In this document: positions 53,901 to 64,000 of the stretch, piece after piece
Position numbering within the stretch: the stretch's first letter is position 1
How the letters are laid out: each line of letters starts with the position of its first letter
Source: Himantopus leucocephalus
Lineage: Eukaryota; Chordata; Aves; Charadriiformes; Recurvirostridae
Assembly: GCA_003993805.1 (NCBI GenBank)
Contig: RSEF01000012.1
Location: forward strand, 8,552,065 to 8,616,064
Direction of reading: 5' to 3'
DNA: 64,000 nucleotides
Position numbers and translations under genes: made by a program
The notes under the pieces: model-generated
Seen by the model: the letters and a program-made list of their open reading frames with translations, nothing else
Told to the model about the DNA's origin: nothing
The model's database searches: none

Positions 53901-56900
53901 TTAATTAGCAAACATTTAGTTAAACCTCAGCTAATGCAATTCAGGCCTGAAGCACTGGCTTCATACTGGAAGACCAATTGCAGTTGCACATGCTTTCAAG
54001 AAATCCAGGTTAATTCCACTAATTTTATGCAGCTTCTGTGTAGTCTATATCCAGAACTACATAGTCTTAAGCACACAGTATTTTAGATCCTTACCTTCTG
54101 GATTTCAAAGTTAAAAAAAGATTTTATTTGTGTTTTTTAAAATTGTCTTAGAAAAAAAGGTCAGATTAAATAATTTATAATTAAAAATCAGGAAGACTAG
54201 GTCTAAACATCTGCCACGTGAAGATCTGAAACTGCTTTGTGGAAATATTAGCATGCTTATTTTCGAATAGTGAGATTGCAAGAAACAGAGGTTCTCTGTC
54301 GTTGAAGACAACAAGAGGCCATTGCAGAATCAATGCTAGAATGTGGGTCTCTAGATTTTAAATTCCATGCCTTAATGATTAGACCACAGGATATCTCCAG
54401 GATAGCTTGTAGGCCTTATATCTGCCTCCCTCCCACATTACATAGGAAAAAAAAACCCACTATCCTATTGAAAGTAAATATTCTAGAAATGTTTCAAATT
54501 CCATTTAGTGAAGAGAGATTGAGAAGAAAATCCAAAGGAAAGTAATAGCTATTGAATGGTATTACACCTATATCCCAGAGCAACAAATCTTACTATTTTT
54601 CCTCATTTGAACCTCATTCATGAGAGTTTTGTTGTTAACTTGATCCAGATGACAGATCAAAGCATAGTTCCCTATTGCCACCTTGCTAAAATATTTTTTA
54701 AAAGACAGTTTTAATATTATAGTTTTACAGTTACAGATTGCTGTTAAGCTATTTAGTCTGTTACCAGTCAATCAAAGACTTTCATTTCACTTCAGTAGAT
54801 CCTTACTGAAACTCAACAGAATTTTAGGAGGACAAGAAATATCTGTCAGTTTTCTTACAGTGCTAGATCATAAATTCTTTGGGAAGTGGGTTAAAAATTC
54901 AGTTACACATACCATTCATGACCTTGACAGCTTAGCAACTGGTGATACTGAATGATCAAAGACAACTGTTTCAAGCCCTAAGGGTTAATATACCTTTGCA
55001 CCTAGATTTAAGGTACTTTTAATTCCTCTATCATTCCTTTATTTCAAAATGGATGCAGTATTTATTGAATGTAGTCAATAAATTTAAAGGAATGAAATCT
55101 GAGGAAACTGTTTAGGCTAAAACTAATAAGGCTATACATGGTCTGTTGGAGATGCAGTTAATTAATTGTTGCATTTTACAAGTTAACATTTTTTTCTTTC
55201 CTAGTATAAATCCAAATTAAAACCTGCTCCTTCTCAGGTGTGGGCCTAGTGTTCACCAGATAATTTTGTTCCCATAGCTGTGGCTATGTAAATTTTGAGA
55301 AAATCCATTTTCGGGAAAACCATATCAATAATAGTAGCTTCGAGAGGAAAAGTGAATAAAATTTTGAACTATGTAATGTAACTATTTCAGATATGGAGTA
55401 ACTCGTGCAGACTAATATATGATGCAAATTAGATGTTGCGCAGTTTAAATGCGTGTACAATCATCACTCTAATTTTCATGAATTGTACCAAGACCGAGTT
55501 TCCCGATCATCTGGGAAATTCATATTGAATAATTTGTTGTGCTTTCAAAAGTAATATAAGAAAAGGTCTTGGATGTTCTTGAATAGGAATTTTTCAAGTA
55601 TGCTGAAGATGTTGCAGGAAATGATGGCATTGCCAAGTCGGTAGGTGGTATTTTTCCCTCGCAGTTGGTACTGAAGCAGTGTCCTAATGTGTTGATAATG
55701 TGATGACCCAGACAATGAGGTTTTACTGTCCGTCTCATAAACCAATGTCCTGAAATCTATATGCCTTTGTGTGTGTTGGTATGTAAGCGTAGACGTGGGA
55801 AGCCCGGGGGTCCTGAACAATTTCCACTGTGGTTGATTCATTTCTTCCTTAAATAAAAATATACCTGGCATTTCAAAGCCTACTAGAGATTATAAGAATT
55901 AGCAAGGGAAGCAAACAGAAGTGATGTTACAAATTTTTGTTTAGAAGGACCTGAAAAGGATTTTATTGCTCCTCTGGATGGCTTTACTTTTGTTTCTCCT
56001 CCGGAAATCCTCCTGTTCATCCTCGTCAAACGTCCCACTTGTAAAAATTTGAAATCATACCATGTTTTGTACTTCTTAAATCAAAGCTAAGCATGCCAGG
56101 AAAATATAGTTCAGTGTGGCAGTATAGCACTCTTGACAGTGTCTAAAGCGAAGACAAACAGAACTTCAAAGTCATATTAGTTATCGTTATGAAGAGCTAA
56201 CAAATAAAACCAACAAGCTTTAAAAAGTAATATTTTTTCAAAATGTTTAGCATCATTTTAAGGAATTATTGACAATCACAAGTCATGTAAAAGTTTGGAT
56301 GATTTGATGATCACTTGAATGGAATAGAAATTCTTATTTCACACTTCTTATATATATTATGCTCCCAAAACAGGCACACTAAAGGAAGCCTACTTACAGC
56401 ATTAACATTTCTTTGTGCACTTTTTACTGCAATCTGGCATCCAAAAGGAAGAAACACTAGAAGTGGTTTATTTATATTTCAGCACCAAATTAGAAAGATG
56501 ACATCATTCATTTACAGTTCTTATCCCATGACACGTCTAATCCCCAACACCTCATTACAGGGGACACTTTTAGGATTGCATATATCATCTTGTTTAACTT
56601 TTGCATTCTTTTATGGAATACAGTTGAAAGGTAGGAAATTTAAGGCTGTTCATTGATAAGAAAATAAACTAATAAAATGTTAGGAGCTTCCCCAAAGAGG
56701 CAGGATATTACAGTGTTTACAGTAAGCGGGTTATTATTTGTCTATTAATTCTCCATCTTTTCCACTCTTTCATTCAAGAGACCTTCCTCTTTGAATCTAA
56801 AGACAAACAGACCAACTATGATGATTCAGATTGAGTTGGTCTTTTGGCAAACTCGGTAGAAATTCATAGCTGAAATTCATACAGCTGTAGGCTTCCATCT

Positions 56901-59017
56901 TCCTATCTGGGATGGAGAAACTGAAATGGTTCCAACTGTGCAGAAAATAGAGTTAAAATTGTGAAATCGTACCACGTGGTGCCAGTGCAATTCCTGTTCA
57001 AAGGAATCCACCACTTGACCTGTGGTCACATTTATTCTGTGACACACTGAGGAGATGCGCAGAGAGAGTCTGACAGTGGCTAAAGCATTTGCACATCCGA
57101 TCTGTGTTTGTTCCTCTGTCTTGTTATTGCAGATGCCTTAGGGTTTGGGGTTTGTTTGTTTGTTTTTTACCTGAACTGAGTACAGGTGCCCTCCTGTAAA
57201 ATAGTTTTCTATGATCCTTCTAATGGACATCACGTGAAGTGCTTGAGAAACATTGTGACATTTCGAAAAAACATAATTGCTGAAAAGGCACGTCAGGATT
57301 TCCAGTGATCCCTGTGGTTCATAGTTTTCCTCACATTAGACTTTGTTATACTTCAAATATTGTGTAATATGAATTTCTTTCCAAATCTCTTTTCTGCTTT
57401 AGCAAAAAAAACCATTAAAAAGGGGCAGTAAACAGCAATCTTTGAGTTTTTACGTTTTCTATTAAAGTATACTTGCTAGTGAAATTTTCCTGACAGAGAT
57501 TTTGATACAGGACTGTTTTCATAGGAAAATCAATTTACAGTAGTCCTGAAAGTTAGTTTACCATATACTAGCTATGGGACACTAGCTGTCTCATGGGCAC
57601 TTCTAATTGGAAGCCAGTTAGACCTGTTAATATAGGAACATACCTGAACAAATGAGTTGTATTTAAATCCATCTGTTTAAGTTGGTCCTTTAGAACTCGT
57701 TATTTTGGGCAGAATCCCAGGTAATGTGTTTAGCCAGCATCCTCAGTGGAGTTCGCATGAATCCTGCTACCTTGGAGCATGGGTAGAACTAAACTGTGGC
57801 TTTTTGCAGTTGATTTCACTCTCTTATCTTTACTGTTCACCAAAAGTGTCTAAGTGCAAAGTGGACTTGTTTGTGCTTGACCAACTCAAACGATGTCCCC
57901 ATAGAGAATTGGCACAAAGTAGATCATGGTCCTTCAAAAACAGCCTTTCTCCTATAGGGTTCAGGTGAGATTTTTGAAGATGACATTGTGTGTTAAGACT
58001 GCTGTCTTTCCTTCAGTCATCTGCATGATATTAATTATATATGTCTTTAATTGTAATTTTGGAAGAGGTCTTTGAGAGCTGACAGCATTTTCTTCTGGGT
58101 TTTGTTAGTGCAAAAATAAGTAAAACTTGATTATAGGTTAACAAGTTTGCCTGAGACATCCTTCAGTCCTACTAATAGAAAAAATAAGTACTGTATCCAC
58201 TGGTATTGGGCAATTGGAAGTTAGATATTTTTGGTATTATGAGCAAGGTCGGAATTATTCCATTCTATGTATTTCATTGTATGGAATAATTGTAGTAGTG
58301 ATAAAGAGCAGCGATATATATTGTTATCTTATGCTGACATAGATTTTAGTATCTGTACACGGCAGTAGCTGAAGTGTTGATGATTTTTTTTCAAGATCTA
58401 TATCTAAGACTTACTTTCATTCACTCATGTGTCAAGTTCCGTAATCACTTATTTCTCTAAGTGCCTGTGTCTGTATCAGTTAGTTCTCAGATTCTTTTAA
58501 CGTACTGTTTAGCAGGGTGATCCTGGTGTACAATTAAAATAATTAAGCCAAAATAGAGCTTTTAGCATAACTATTCATGATTGTTGTTGACGTGCCTCAG
58601 TAGATAACTGTAAATATTTGAAGTACGCTTAATATTCTTTTCCATGAGATTTTACAAGTTAATTGGCAAGACATAATAATAGAGTAGAAAAAATAGGAAA
58701 CTTCTAAAATAGTAAATTTAGAAAAGCTGAATGTCTTTGTTGACGCCCTTCAAACACAACATCCTTGATCATATCCTTCTCTGACTTCTTTGTGCAATTC
58801 TACTCATGTGAAAACTGAGACAGAAGATGTGTTCACATACTTTGTTATCTTTTTCTATTTCTGCTTCCTTTTCTATGTGAGCCAGCAGTCCGGACTTCTA
58901 TTGTTAGATCCTTACAGCTATGAAAAAAAAAAAAAGGAGCTAAGATCTTCCTAAAATACTTTTAGAGTAATATATTCCATCTTGTAATAGAATTGTCTCA
59001 CTTTACATCTTAAACAG

Positions 59018-59152
59018 ACACAAAACAGAATGAAATTGATGGCAGATAACTACGATGATGACCATCACCACTACCACCACCATCACCACCACCACCATCA
59101 TCGATCTCCTGGGAGGCCACAACACTCCAACCACAGACCCTCTCCAGATCAG
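59018..59152 (+). CDS. ERC2: ERC2 coding exon: histidine-rich C-terminal tail
   Basis: A 135-nt exon of 45 codons, phase 0 at both ends, with acceptor CTTAAACAG/ACA and donor CAG/GTTAGT. It begins TQNRMKLMADNYDDD, the standard continuation after the LKQQ end of the previous exon. Then come three His, one Tyr and nine His (59063-59101), followed by RSPGRPQHSNHRPSPDQ. This His tract distinguishes ERC2 from ERC1, whose tail at this point lacks the run, and so fixes the paralogue. From memory of the mammalian protein the match is almost residue for residue, with a possible S to P change after SPGR. The missing downstream exon should encode the acidic C terminus ending in the GIWA motif that binds the RIM PDZ domain. 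The His run is encoded by mixed CAC and CAT codons, which would slow repeat slippage. Confidence 0.97.
59063..59101 (+). repeat. ERC2: Coding CAC/CAT tract (His3-Tyr-His9)
   Basis: Thirteen codons of the form CAC, CAT or TAC inside the ERC2 exon. The antisense reading gives a V/M run that has no meaning. The single Tyr codon breaks the tract at the same place as I recall in mammals. Confidence 0.9.
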
Positions 59153-60769
59153 GTTAGTCGCCTCTTTTTTCACCTTCAGTTTTATAATTTTACTATTTTG
59201 ATATTTCAATATAAAATAAATATTCCAAAGAAAGAATAGATATTTATTTCCATCCCTGAAACAGTTTAAACATTTCGGCTTTTTGTCTGGTGTCTTATGT
59301 TTTTCCTACCTATCTTTCTTTAGAAGTTTTTCAAGCTATTTTTAGCATTCATAACTCAAATTTTTCAGTTGAAAATCAGTGGAGAATCTCCTACTTAGTG
59401 ATTTCAGAAGTATGATTAGTATTGAATCAATCATTAGTATTGAAAAACCTGTGGAGCAGTTCCCTTTGGCAACTTGTAAACCAATGCTTCTAAACTGTTT
59501 TTGAAAGCACCTTCCTGTGGAAGCTTTCAAATAACAGATATGGCTGAAAATCAATAGTGGTGCATTTTTAACTAGGCAACATAAACCAAATTCCAGAGAT
59601 GTTTCAGTTTAAAAATGCATAGTAATTCAGTATTATTCTTCTTAGAGTCCTGTGTCTCAGAAAGAGCAAATAACTGTCCTAATAAAATGGTCTTCTAAAA
59701 TATGTTAATTGAGCATGCTAGCATTGAACCTTTCTCCTCCACCCAGGGTGAAAAAACATCCATAAGCCCAACACTGGTTTGATTTTGTAAATGTCAATAT
59801 TTGTTTACAAATAAATATAATTTTTAAACAAAAATATTTTTGTAAATATATAACTTATTTTATTTTATTGATAATGTTTTAGACTATTAATGATATGAAG
59901 AGTGAAAAATTAAAATACAAAATTATTAAACCAAGTTTACTGTCACATAGTTTAAAATTAATATTTACACTGTATATGTCTGGAATGAGAAGGTCATGAT
60001 GTTCTGTGGTTTATTAGCATTCTAACACTTTGTCTGTTGGAATACTTTGATGTAGTTTTCCAGATAACGTTGCTGTCAATAGGCAGCAATTTGCTAAGTG
60101 TCCAGTGTGCAAGCGTAGTACTTCTGGTTCATAGATAACCGGATGAAGCAGACACCTTGACTGAAAAGTTTATTGTTTTGATGTGTTTGCCTTTTATTTC
60201 TGGAAAGCTTGAAGACCAGATCCACCAAAAATAAAGTGTCTGCTTTAATTTGATAGTTATAATATTGAAAATAATGCTAAAGTATTGCTATAGCTATTAG
60301 TAATAATATTGTAGTTACTAGTTATAACTAGTTATCATTATAAAGTTATAGTATTGAAAAGAATAGATAAATTAATTATTTTATTGTATAAAATATACAT
60401 TATATTTGTAATTCTAGTGATAACTTTATCTCATCCTTAAAATACCCTTCTGCCAGCGAACATGTTTACATGATTGTTTTCTGAGGTGTCTGGGTCTGAT
60501 GCTGTTAAAAATTTGTTGTGGTAGAAAATAGTATGTGTGTGTCCCTGTGCATGCGTGTATGTGTGCGTGAAATGCTAAACCACAAGAAATACCAATGAAA
60601 GAAGCTAAGCCATAATACATGAAATTTCAAGACACAAACTTCTATTTTGAAATCAAAACATATACCTAAGCCATGCTGCCAGTGTGCCATGTGTTTCCAG
60701 CTGATACTGAATGAGTTTGTCATCTGTGGATGGAGTCTGGCCTGAAGACGACTTTCAAATTTTTATTTT

Positions 60770-60771
60770 TT

Positions 60772-60804
<33 letters not shown>
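60770..60804. repeat. Compound (TA)n(CA)n microsatellite
   Basis: About nine TA units pass directly into about eight CA units, a classic compound dinucleotide repeat and likely polymorphic. Confidence 0.88.
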
Positions 60805-62015
60805 TTCTTTTCAGTATATGACTTGTTAGCCTACTACAGTAGGTGAGAGTTGAAAACTATAGGAGTTTTAGGAGGAACTCAGTCACGAAAAATAGTCTCT
60901 AGAAGCGAGTCACTCTTTTCCAGGTAGAGAACCCTGGGGAAAAATGAAACTTCTAATATGAAGAATCATTGTTTGATACTAAATTAGTTTATAAGTTCAT
61001 AGTGTCTGGGTAGAAATAAAAGGGAAAAACATTGGTGAAGCTGTAACAAGGATGTATGATAGACTATTTAATTGGGAATAGGAGATGAAGAGGCAAATGA
61101 CACTTTTTTTAGAATGACCAATAGAGTTGTGCTAAAGACAGGAACGGGAAAGTATGAAAAAATCCAATTTCTTGGATACAAATTGAAAAAAAACCCCAAC
61201 CAAACACAAAACCAAAACCTGAACAACAAAACACAGAATCCTTCAAGTTCTTGGAACATGTGAAGAACAACTTTTTCTTTCAGAAAGTGGAGAAGAGTAT
61301 TAAGGACTTGCTGTCTTCGTTTTAGTTGTTTCTGATTAACAGAGATAAGTTGGTTGAGTTTATAAAAGAAGGCAAAATTGTCTGAAAATGACCATGAAAT
61401 AAAAAAGGTTTTGGCTTTGTGCAAGGAATACAGAGAAAAACAGAATGAAGGCAAGAGCTGTGAAAAAAACTGTGTGTTACGGAAACCCGGACACTGGTTT
61501 CAACTAATTCAAGAACCCTGAACCTGTAAAGAAGATTTGAGGGACAAGACAATGTACGAGAGCTAACATTTAGTGGAAGTGGTGCTTTTTAATGCACACT
61601 AACAGGTTATTCAGGGAAGAGAATGGAGAAGCAGCATAATGAAAGTCTGTATCAAAACATCTTCGAGAACTTAAAAAACTTAAGAACATGAATGATGGAA
61701 ATCAGTACATGATTAAAGGTAGAGCACATAAAATACTAGCTATTTTACTAGTATTTACTAGTACTAGTATTCTCAGTTTGAACTATTTATGATTATATTC
61801 AACAACTGTCACATAGGATATAGGAGATTCTTGGAGGCTCAATGAAGGCCAACACTTACCTTTACAAATAAAATATATGGGGATTTATGAGTAACTTTAT
61901 TCTAGATCCTGAATATTTATGGAATAAATTATTAATCAGTGAATCAATAGAAAGCCAGTAGTTTTTTTACTGTCCATTTTCAGTAGCTTGATGTCTGTAT
62001 CACACTGTATGACAT

Positions 62016-62031
62016 TATCTATCTATCTATC
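62016..62031. repeat. (TATC)n microsatellite
   Basis: Four tandem TATC units, short. Confidence 0.7.
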
Positions 62032-62278
62032 ACTTTATACTTGCTTCACCCTTATCCTCTTTTCCTAATCATCAACTGGCAGTTCCCCTCCTAGACCAGA
62101 TAAACTAATTTTATGTTACATTCTTGAAGGTATGAGATTGTTTATCGCTGTATACTCACTTTATTCTTAAGCTCTTTCCTAAGTGACAATTTTGGGCCAC
62201 TCTCTAAACCAGAATGCAGGTCTAGATGGCTGTTCCATAGCATACCTATCCTATATTTAGTCTTCCTGTATTTGCCAA

Positions 62279-62395
62279 GGACAAATTATGTCAAGCAAAT
62301 CTAATTTCCTTCAATAGGGTAACTGGCTTTGTGGCTAAAGAAGAAAGTGGTAGCTGTGACGTACTTTGAATTCATAAGGCCTTTAACACTGTCCC
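62279..62395 (+). mobile_element. Old CR1-like LINE relic, RT fragment
   Basis: One + strand frame reads KLCQANLISFNRVTGFV and, after a stop, HKAFNTVPP. This corresponds to the CR1-clade reverse transcriptase block that normally reads ...QTNLI.F...VTGFVD... then DFSKAFDTVPH. The catalytic aspartate block is degraded (FDTVPH is now FNTVPP). It is probably the 5' portion of the same old element as 62640-63560. Confidence 0.7.
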
Positions 62396-62473
62396 ACCAT
62401 ATATTTGTAATATACAAATAAATACATTAATTTGTAATGTAATTAACATGTAATGTAAAATGCATTACAACAT

Positions 62474-62559
62474 GGTGCACTTGGCAGTGCTAGGTTAACG
62501 GTTGGACTTGATGATCTTAAACGTCTTTTCCAACCTAAACGATGCTATGATTCTATGAA
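62474..62559 (+). mobile_element. CR1 LINE 3' end fragment
   Basis: This is the typical CR1 3' terminus on the + strand: TTGGCAGTGCTAGGTTAACG, then GGACTTGATGATCTTAAA, CTTTTCCAACCTAAACGATG and the terminal CTATGATTCTATGA. It is the same 3' region as the - strand CR1 at 45017 (compare CACTGCCAA and TTGGTTGGAAGAGACC there), so it is a similar subfamily. Only about 86 bases remain, consistent with strong 5' truncation. Confidence 0.9.
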
Positions 62560-62639
62560 TAAAAGCTGCAACTATAAATAATACAATTTCAATTTAATTA
62601 AGTACAAAATCACTATGAGATACGTGTGCAAATGATACA

Positions 62640-63560
62640 AGTCACATACTACAGACAAATTTTCTGTTACTCGTTGTCAGACAGGAGGGACATTTGCAGC
62701 GGTATTTCAGAGAGGTCTGTCCTTTATCTGCTTCCAAGGAGTATTTTTTTTAGAAATTATTTCAGTGATTAAATAGAAAAAACCATGAATATTGTTGATA
62801 ATGAAGCAAGCTGCAAGAATCTGCAGGCATAGTAGGAGCAGATAAACTGCTCCAGTCTCAATAAACTGGAGAGAAAGTCTAGAATAAGTAATGTGAAATT
62901 CAGTAAAGACAAGTCCATTTACAAGGGAGAACTGATGAGGCAAGAGCATGGAAAAAGGAATCTGGATTGCACATAATATACAGCAACAATGGAATACCAT
63001 TGCAATGCAGTTGGATCTAATTCTGGGATGGATGTAATACTGGAAAAGAAGCAGGAAGTAATTATTCTGTTCTTTCGAGCACTGGTGAGACCTCCTCTGA
63101 AAAGCTGTATACAGTTTTGATCACCATGCTTTAAGAAAGATAGACAAATTGGAAAGGGACAAAAGGAGAGCAACAAGAATGATAGGAGTTTTAGAGAACA
63201 TGACCTATGAGGAAGGCTTAAAGAACTGGGTTTGTTTAGTCTAGAAAGTACTAAGGGGGAGACATAAGTCTTCTAATACATAAAATGTTGTTGTAAAGAC
63301 GACGATGATCAATTGTATTCCAGTGCCCACTGGAGAAAGAGTAGCAGTGGTAAATTTAATTTATACCAAAAATAACTAGTTTAGTTATTAAAAAAGGGAA
63401 ACTTTTTCGCTATGAGTCCAATGAATTTGTAAGTGGAAAGAAAACGTGGACATTCTTTCATATGGATGTAATGGAAGCTCCTTTCTTGGAGATTAAGAAC
63501 AGGTTATATCAATATCTGTTGCCCATGACAATAGCTTTATTTCAACTTGTGTTGTGCATT
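62640..63560 (+). mobile_element. Old CR1-like LINE relic, ORF2 C-terminal part and 3' UTR
   Basis: The + strand frames contain FRALVRPPLKSCIQF, then after a stop SPCFKK, and in another frame RRATRMIGVLENMTYEEGLK. These match the CR1 ORF2 series [23 protein letters not shown]...[22 protein letters not shown]. The rest to about 63560 resembles the following domain and 3' region in degraded form. Several stops and frameshifts show long inactivity. Together with 62279-62395 it forms one old element interrupted by the younger CR1 tail at 62474-62559 and AT-rich DNA. Confidence 0.72.
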
Positions 63561-63770
63561 GGGCTTGGAGTAGGTGTTCTCCTGTACTCCTATCCCTAAA
63601 TTTCCACACTCTGTGAACAATGCATGAGCCCAGCAAATGTTTAATTGTAAAGCAAGCAAATGGGAGATCTGTAACAAAATCCTTGCTGAAATAATCTTTG
63701 AGAAGAGCAGTCAGTGATATTCATGAGTGAACTCTAGTCATTGCTTTAGTTTACATTTTTCAATCATGGA

Positions 63771-63788
63771 TTTTTTTTTTTTTTTTTT
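63771..63788. repeat. Poly(T) run, 18 bases
   Basis: A homopolymer T tract after CATGGA. It could be the poly(A) tail of a - strand retrocopy, but I see no recognisable sequence to the right of it. Confidence 0.7.
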
Positions 63789-64000
63789 ACTTTCTGTGTT
63801 GTGTTACTTACCATTCCGTACAGCATTCTTTTGTACAGCAATTTGATTGCCATGTGCCGTACAAACCTGTATTTCCCATTCAATGGTGTATTACGTATAA
63901 ACTCTAGATATGTGGGTTTTGATGACCATAATCCAACAGACTGCTAGTAGTTTGAAACCACAGAATAAACTGAGAAAATAATGAACTTGCAAATCATCAG

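Larger units (their letters stand above)
40589..59017 (+). other. ERC2: ERC2 intron between the two visible exons
   Basis: An 18.4-kb phase-0 intron with a GTGGGG donor and a CATCTTAAACAG acceptor. It contains a candidate cassette exon at 41794-41910, a truncated CR1 LINE at 45017-46173, an apparent assembly duplication at 50594-50908, and several simple repeats. The remaining stretches (about 42290-44700, 46180-50590 and 50910-59017) look like unique AT-rich intronic DNA with no exon, RNA gene or repeat I can name. Confidence 0.88.
59153..64000 (+). other. ERC2: Start of the last visible ERC2 intron (partial)
   Basis: It begins with the GTTAGT donor and continues past the window. I searched by eye for an exon encoding the expected acidic DDEEGIWA-type C terminus and found none, so it probably lies to the right. 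The stretch 59160-60760 is very AT-rich and empty. From about 61060 to 61700 the + strand is purine-rich with no open frame. LINE fragments occupy 62279-63560. Positions 63560-64000 show only a T homopolymer. Confidence 0.85.

Noticed and set aside
55545..55871. 108-codon ORF on the - strand
   Set aside because: No recognisable family, no promoter or splice context, and of a length expected by chance in 64 kb.
56315..56656. 113-codon ORF on the + strand
   Set aside because: Weakly hydrophobic with no domain and no supporting context in the ERC2 intron; probably chance.
59003..59209. V/M-rich ORF on the - strand
   Set aside because: It is the complement of the CAC/CAT tract in the ERC2 exon.
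61068..61454. 128-codon ORF on the - strand
   Set aside because: It is the complement of a purine-rich stretch, which gives F/L/S-rich translations by composition. There are no splice sites or motifs.
59153..64000. Final ERC2 exon with the GIWA-type C terminus
   Set aside because: I looked for an acidic stretch ending in GIWA behind an AG acceptor and found none; it most likely lies beyond the window.

Overview
The window looks like bird (or at least sauropsid) nuclear DNA. It is AT-rich and intron-dominated, with low repeat density. The recognisable interspersed repeats are CR1-type LINEs, one of them ending in the CR1 8-bp tail (ATTCTATG), plus very old LINE relics. There is no bacterial gene structure, no operon and no CRISPR array. 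The many short ORFs are what AT-rich non-coding DNA gives by chance.

The single clear gene is ERC2 (CAST/ELKS family, presynaptic active-zone scaffold) on the + strand, seen as two late coding exons. They are 40441-40588 (49 complete codons, end of the last coiled coil) and 59018-59152 (45 codons, the ERC2-specific histidine-rich tail). Positions 1-40440 are the upstream intron, 40589-59017 is the intron between the exons, and 59153-64000 is the start of the next intron. The last short exon, which should carry the C-terminal RIM-binding motif, was not found and probably lies beyond the right edge.

The most interesting candidate is a 117-nt, 39-codon open segment at 41794-41910, inside the intron between the two ERC2 exons. 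It has a good branch point, polypyrimidine tract, AG acceptor and GT donor. Both ends are phase 0, exactly the phase of the flanking ERC2 junction, so it could be spliced in as a cassette exon between the coiled coil and the His-rich tail. A second, weaker candidate is a GC-elevated block on the - strand at about 22740-23680, with a TATA-like box followed by a short ORF with a signal-peptide-like start.

Repeats are as follows. A 5'-truncated CR1 lies on the - strand at 45017-46173 and its reverse transcriptase is inactive by its motif. An older CR1-like relic lies on the - strand at 34225-34975. A decayed + strand LINE spans 62279-63560 with a younger CR1 tail dropped inside it. An L2-like relic lies on the - strand at 17388-17618, and there are several microsatellites. 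Five single-N gaps occur (15016, 21274, 28025, 46108, 50751). Three of them are flanked by near-identical direct copies, the pattern expected when overlapping contig ends were joined without being merged, so those duplications are probably assembly artefacts.
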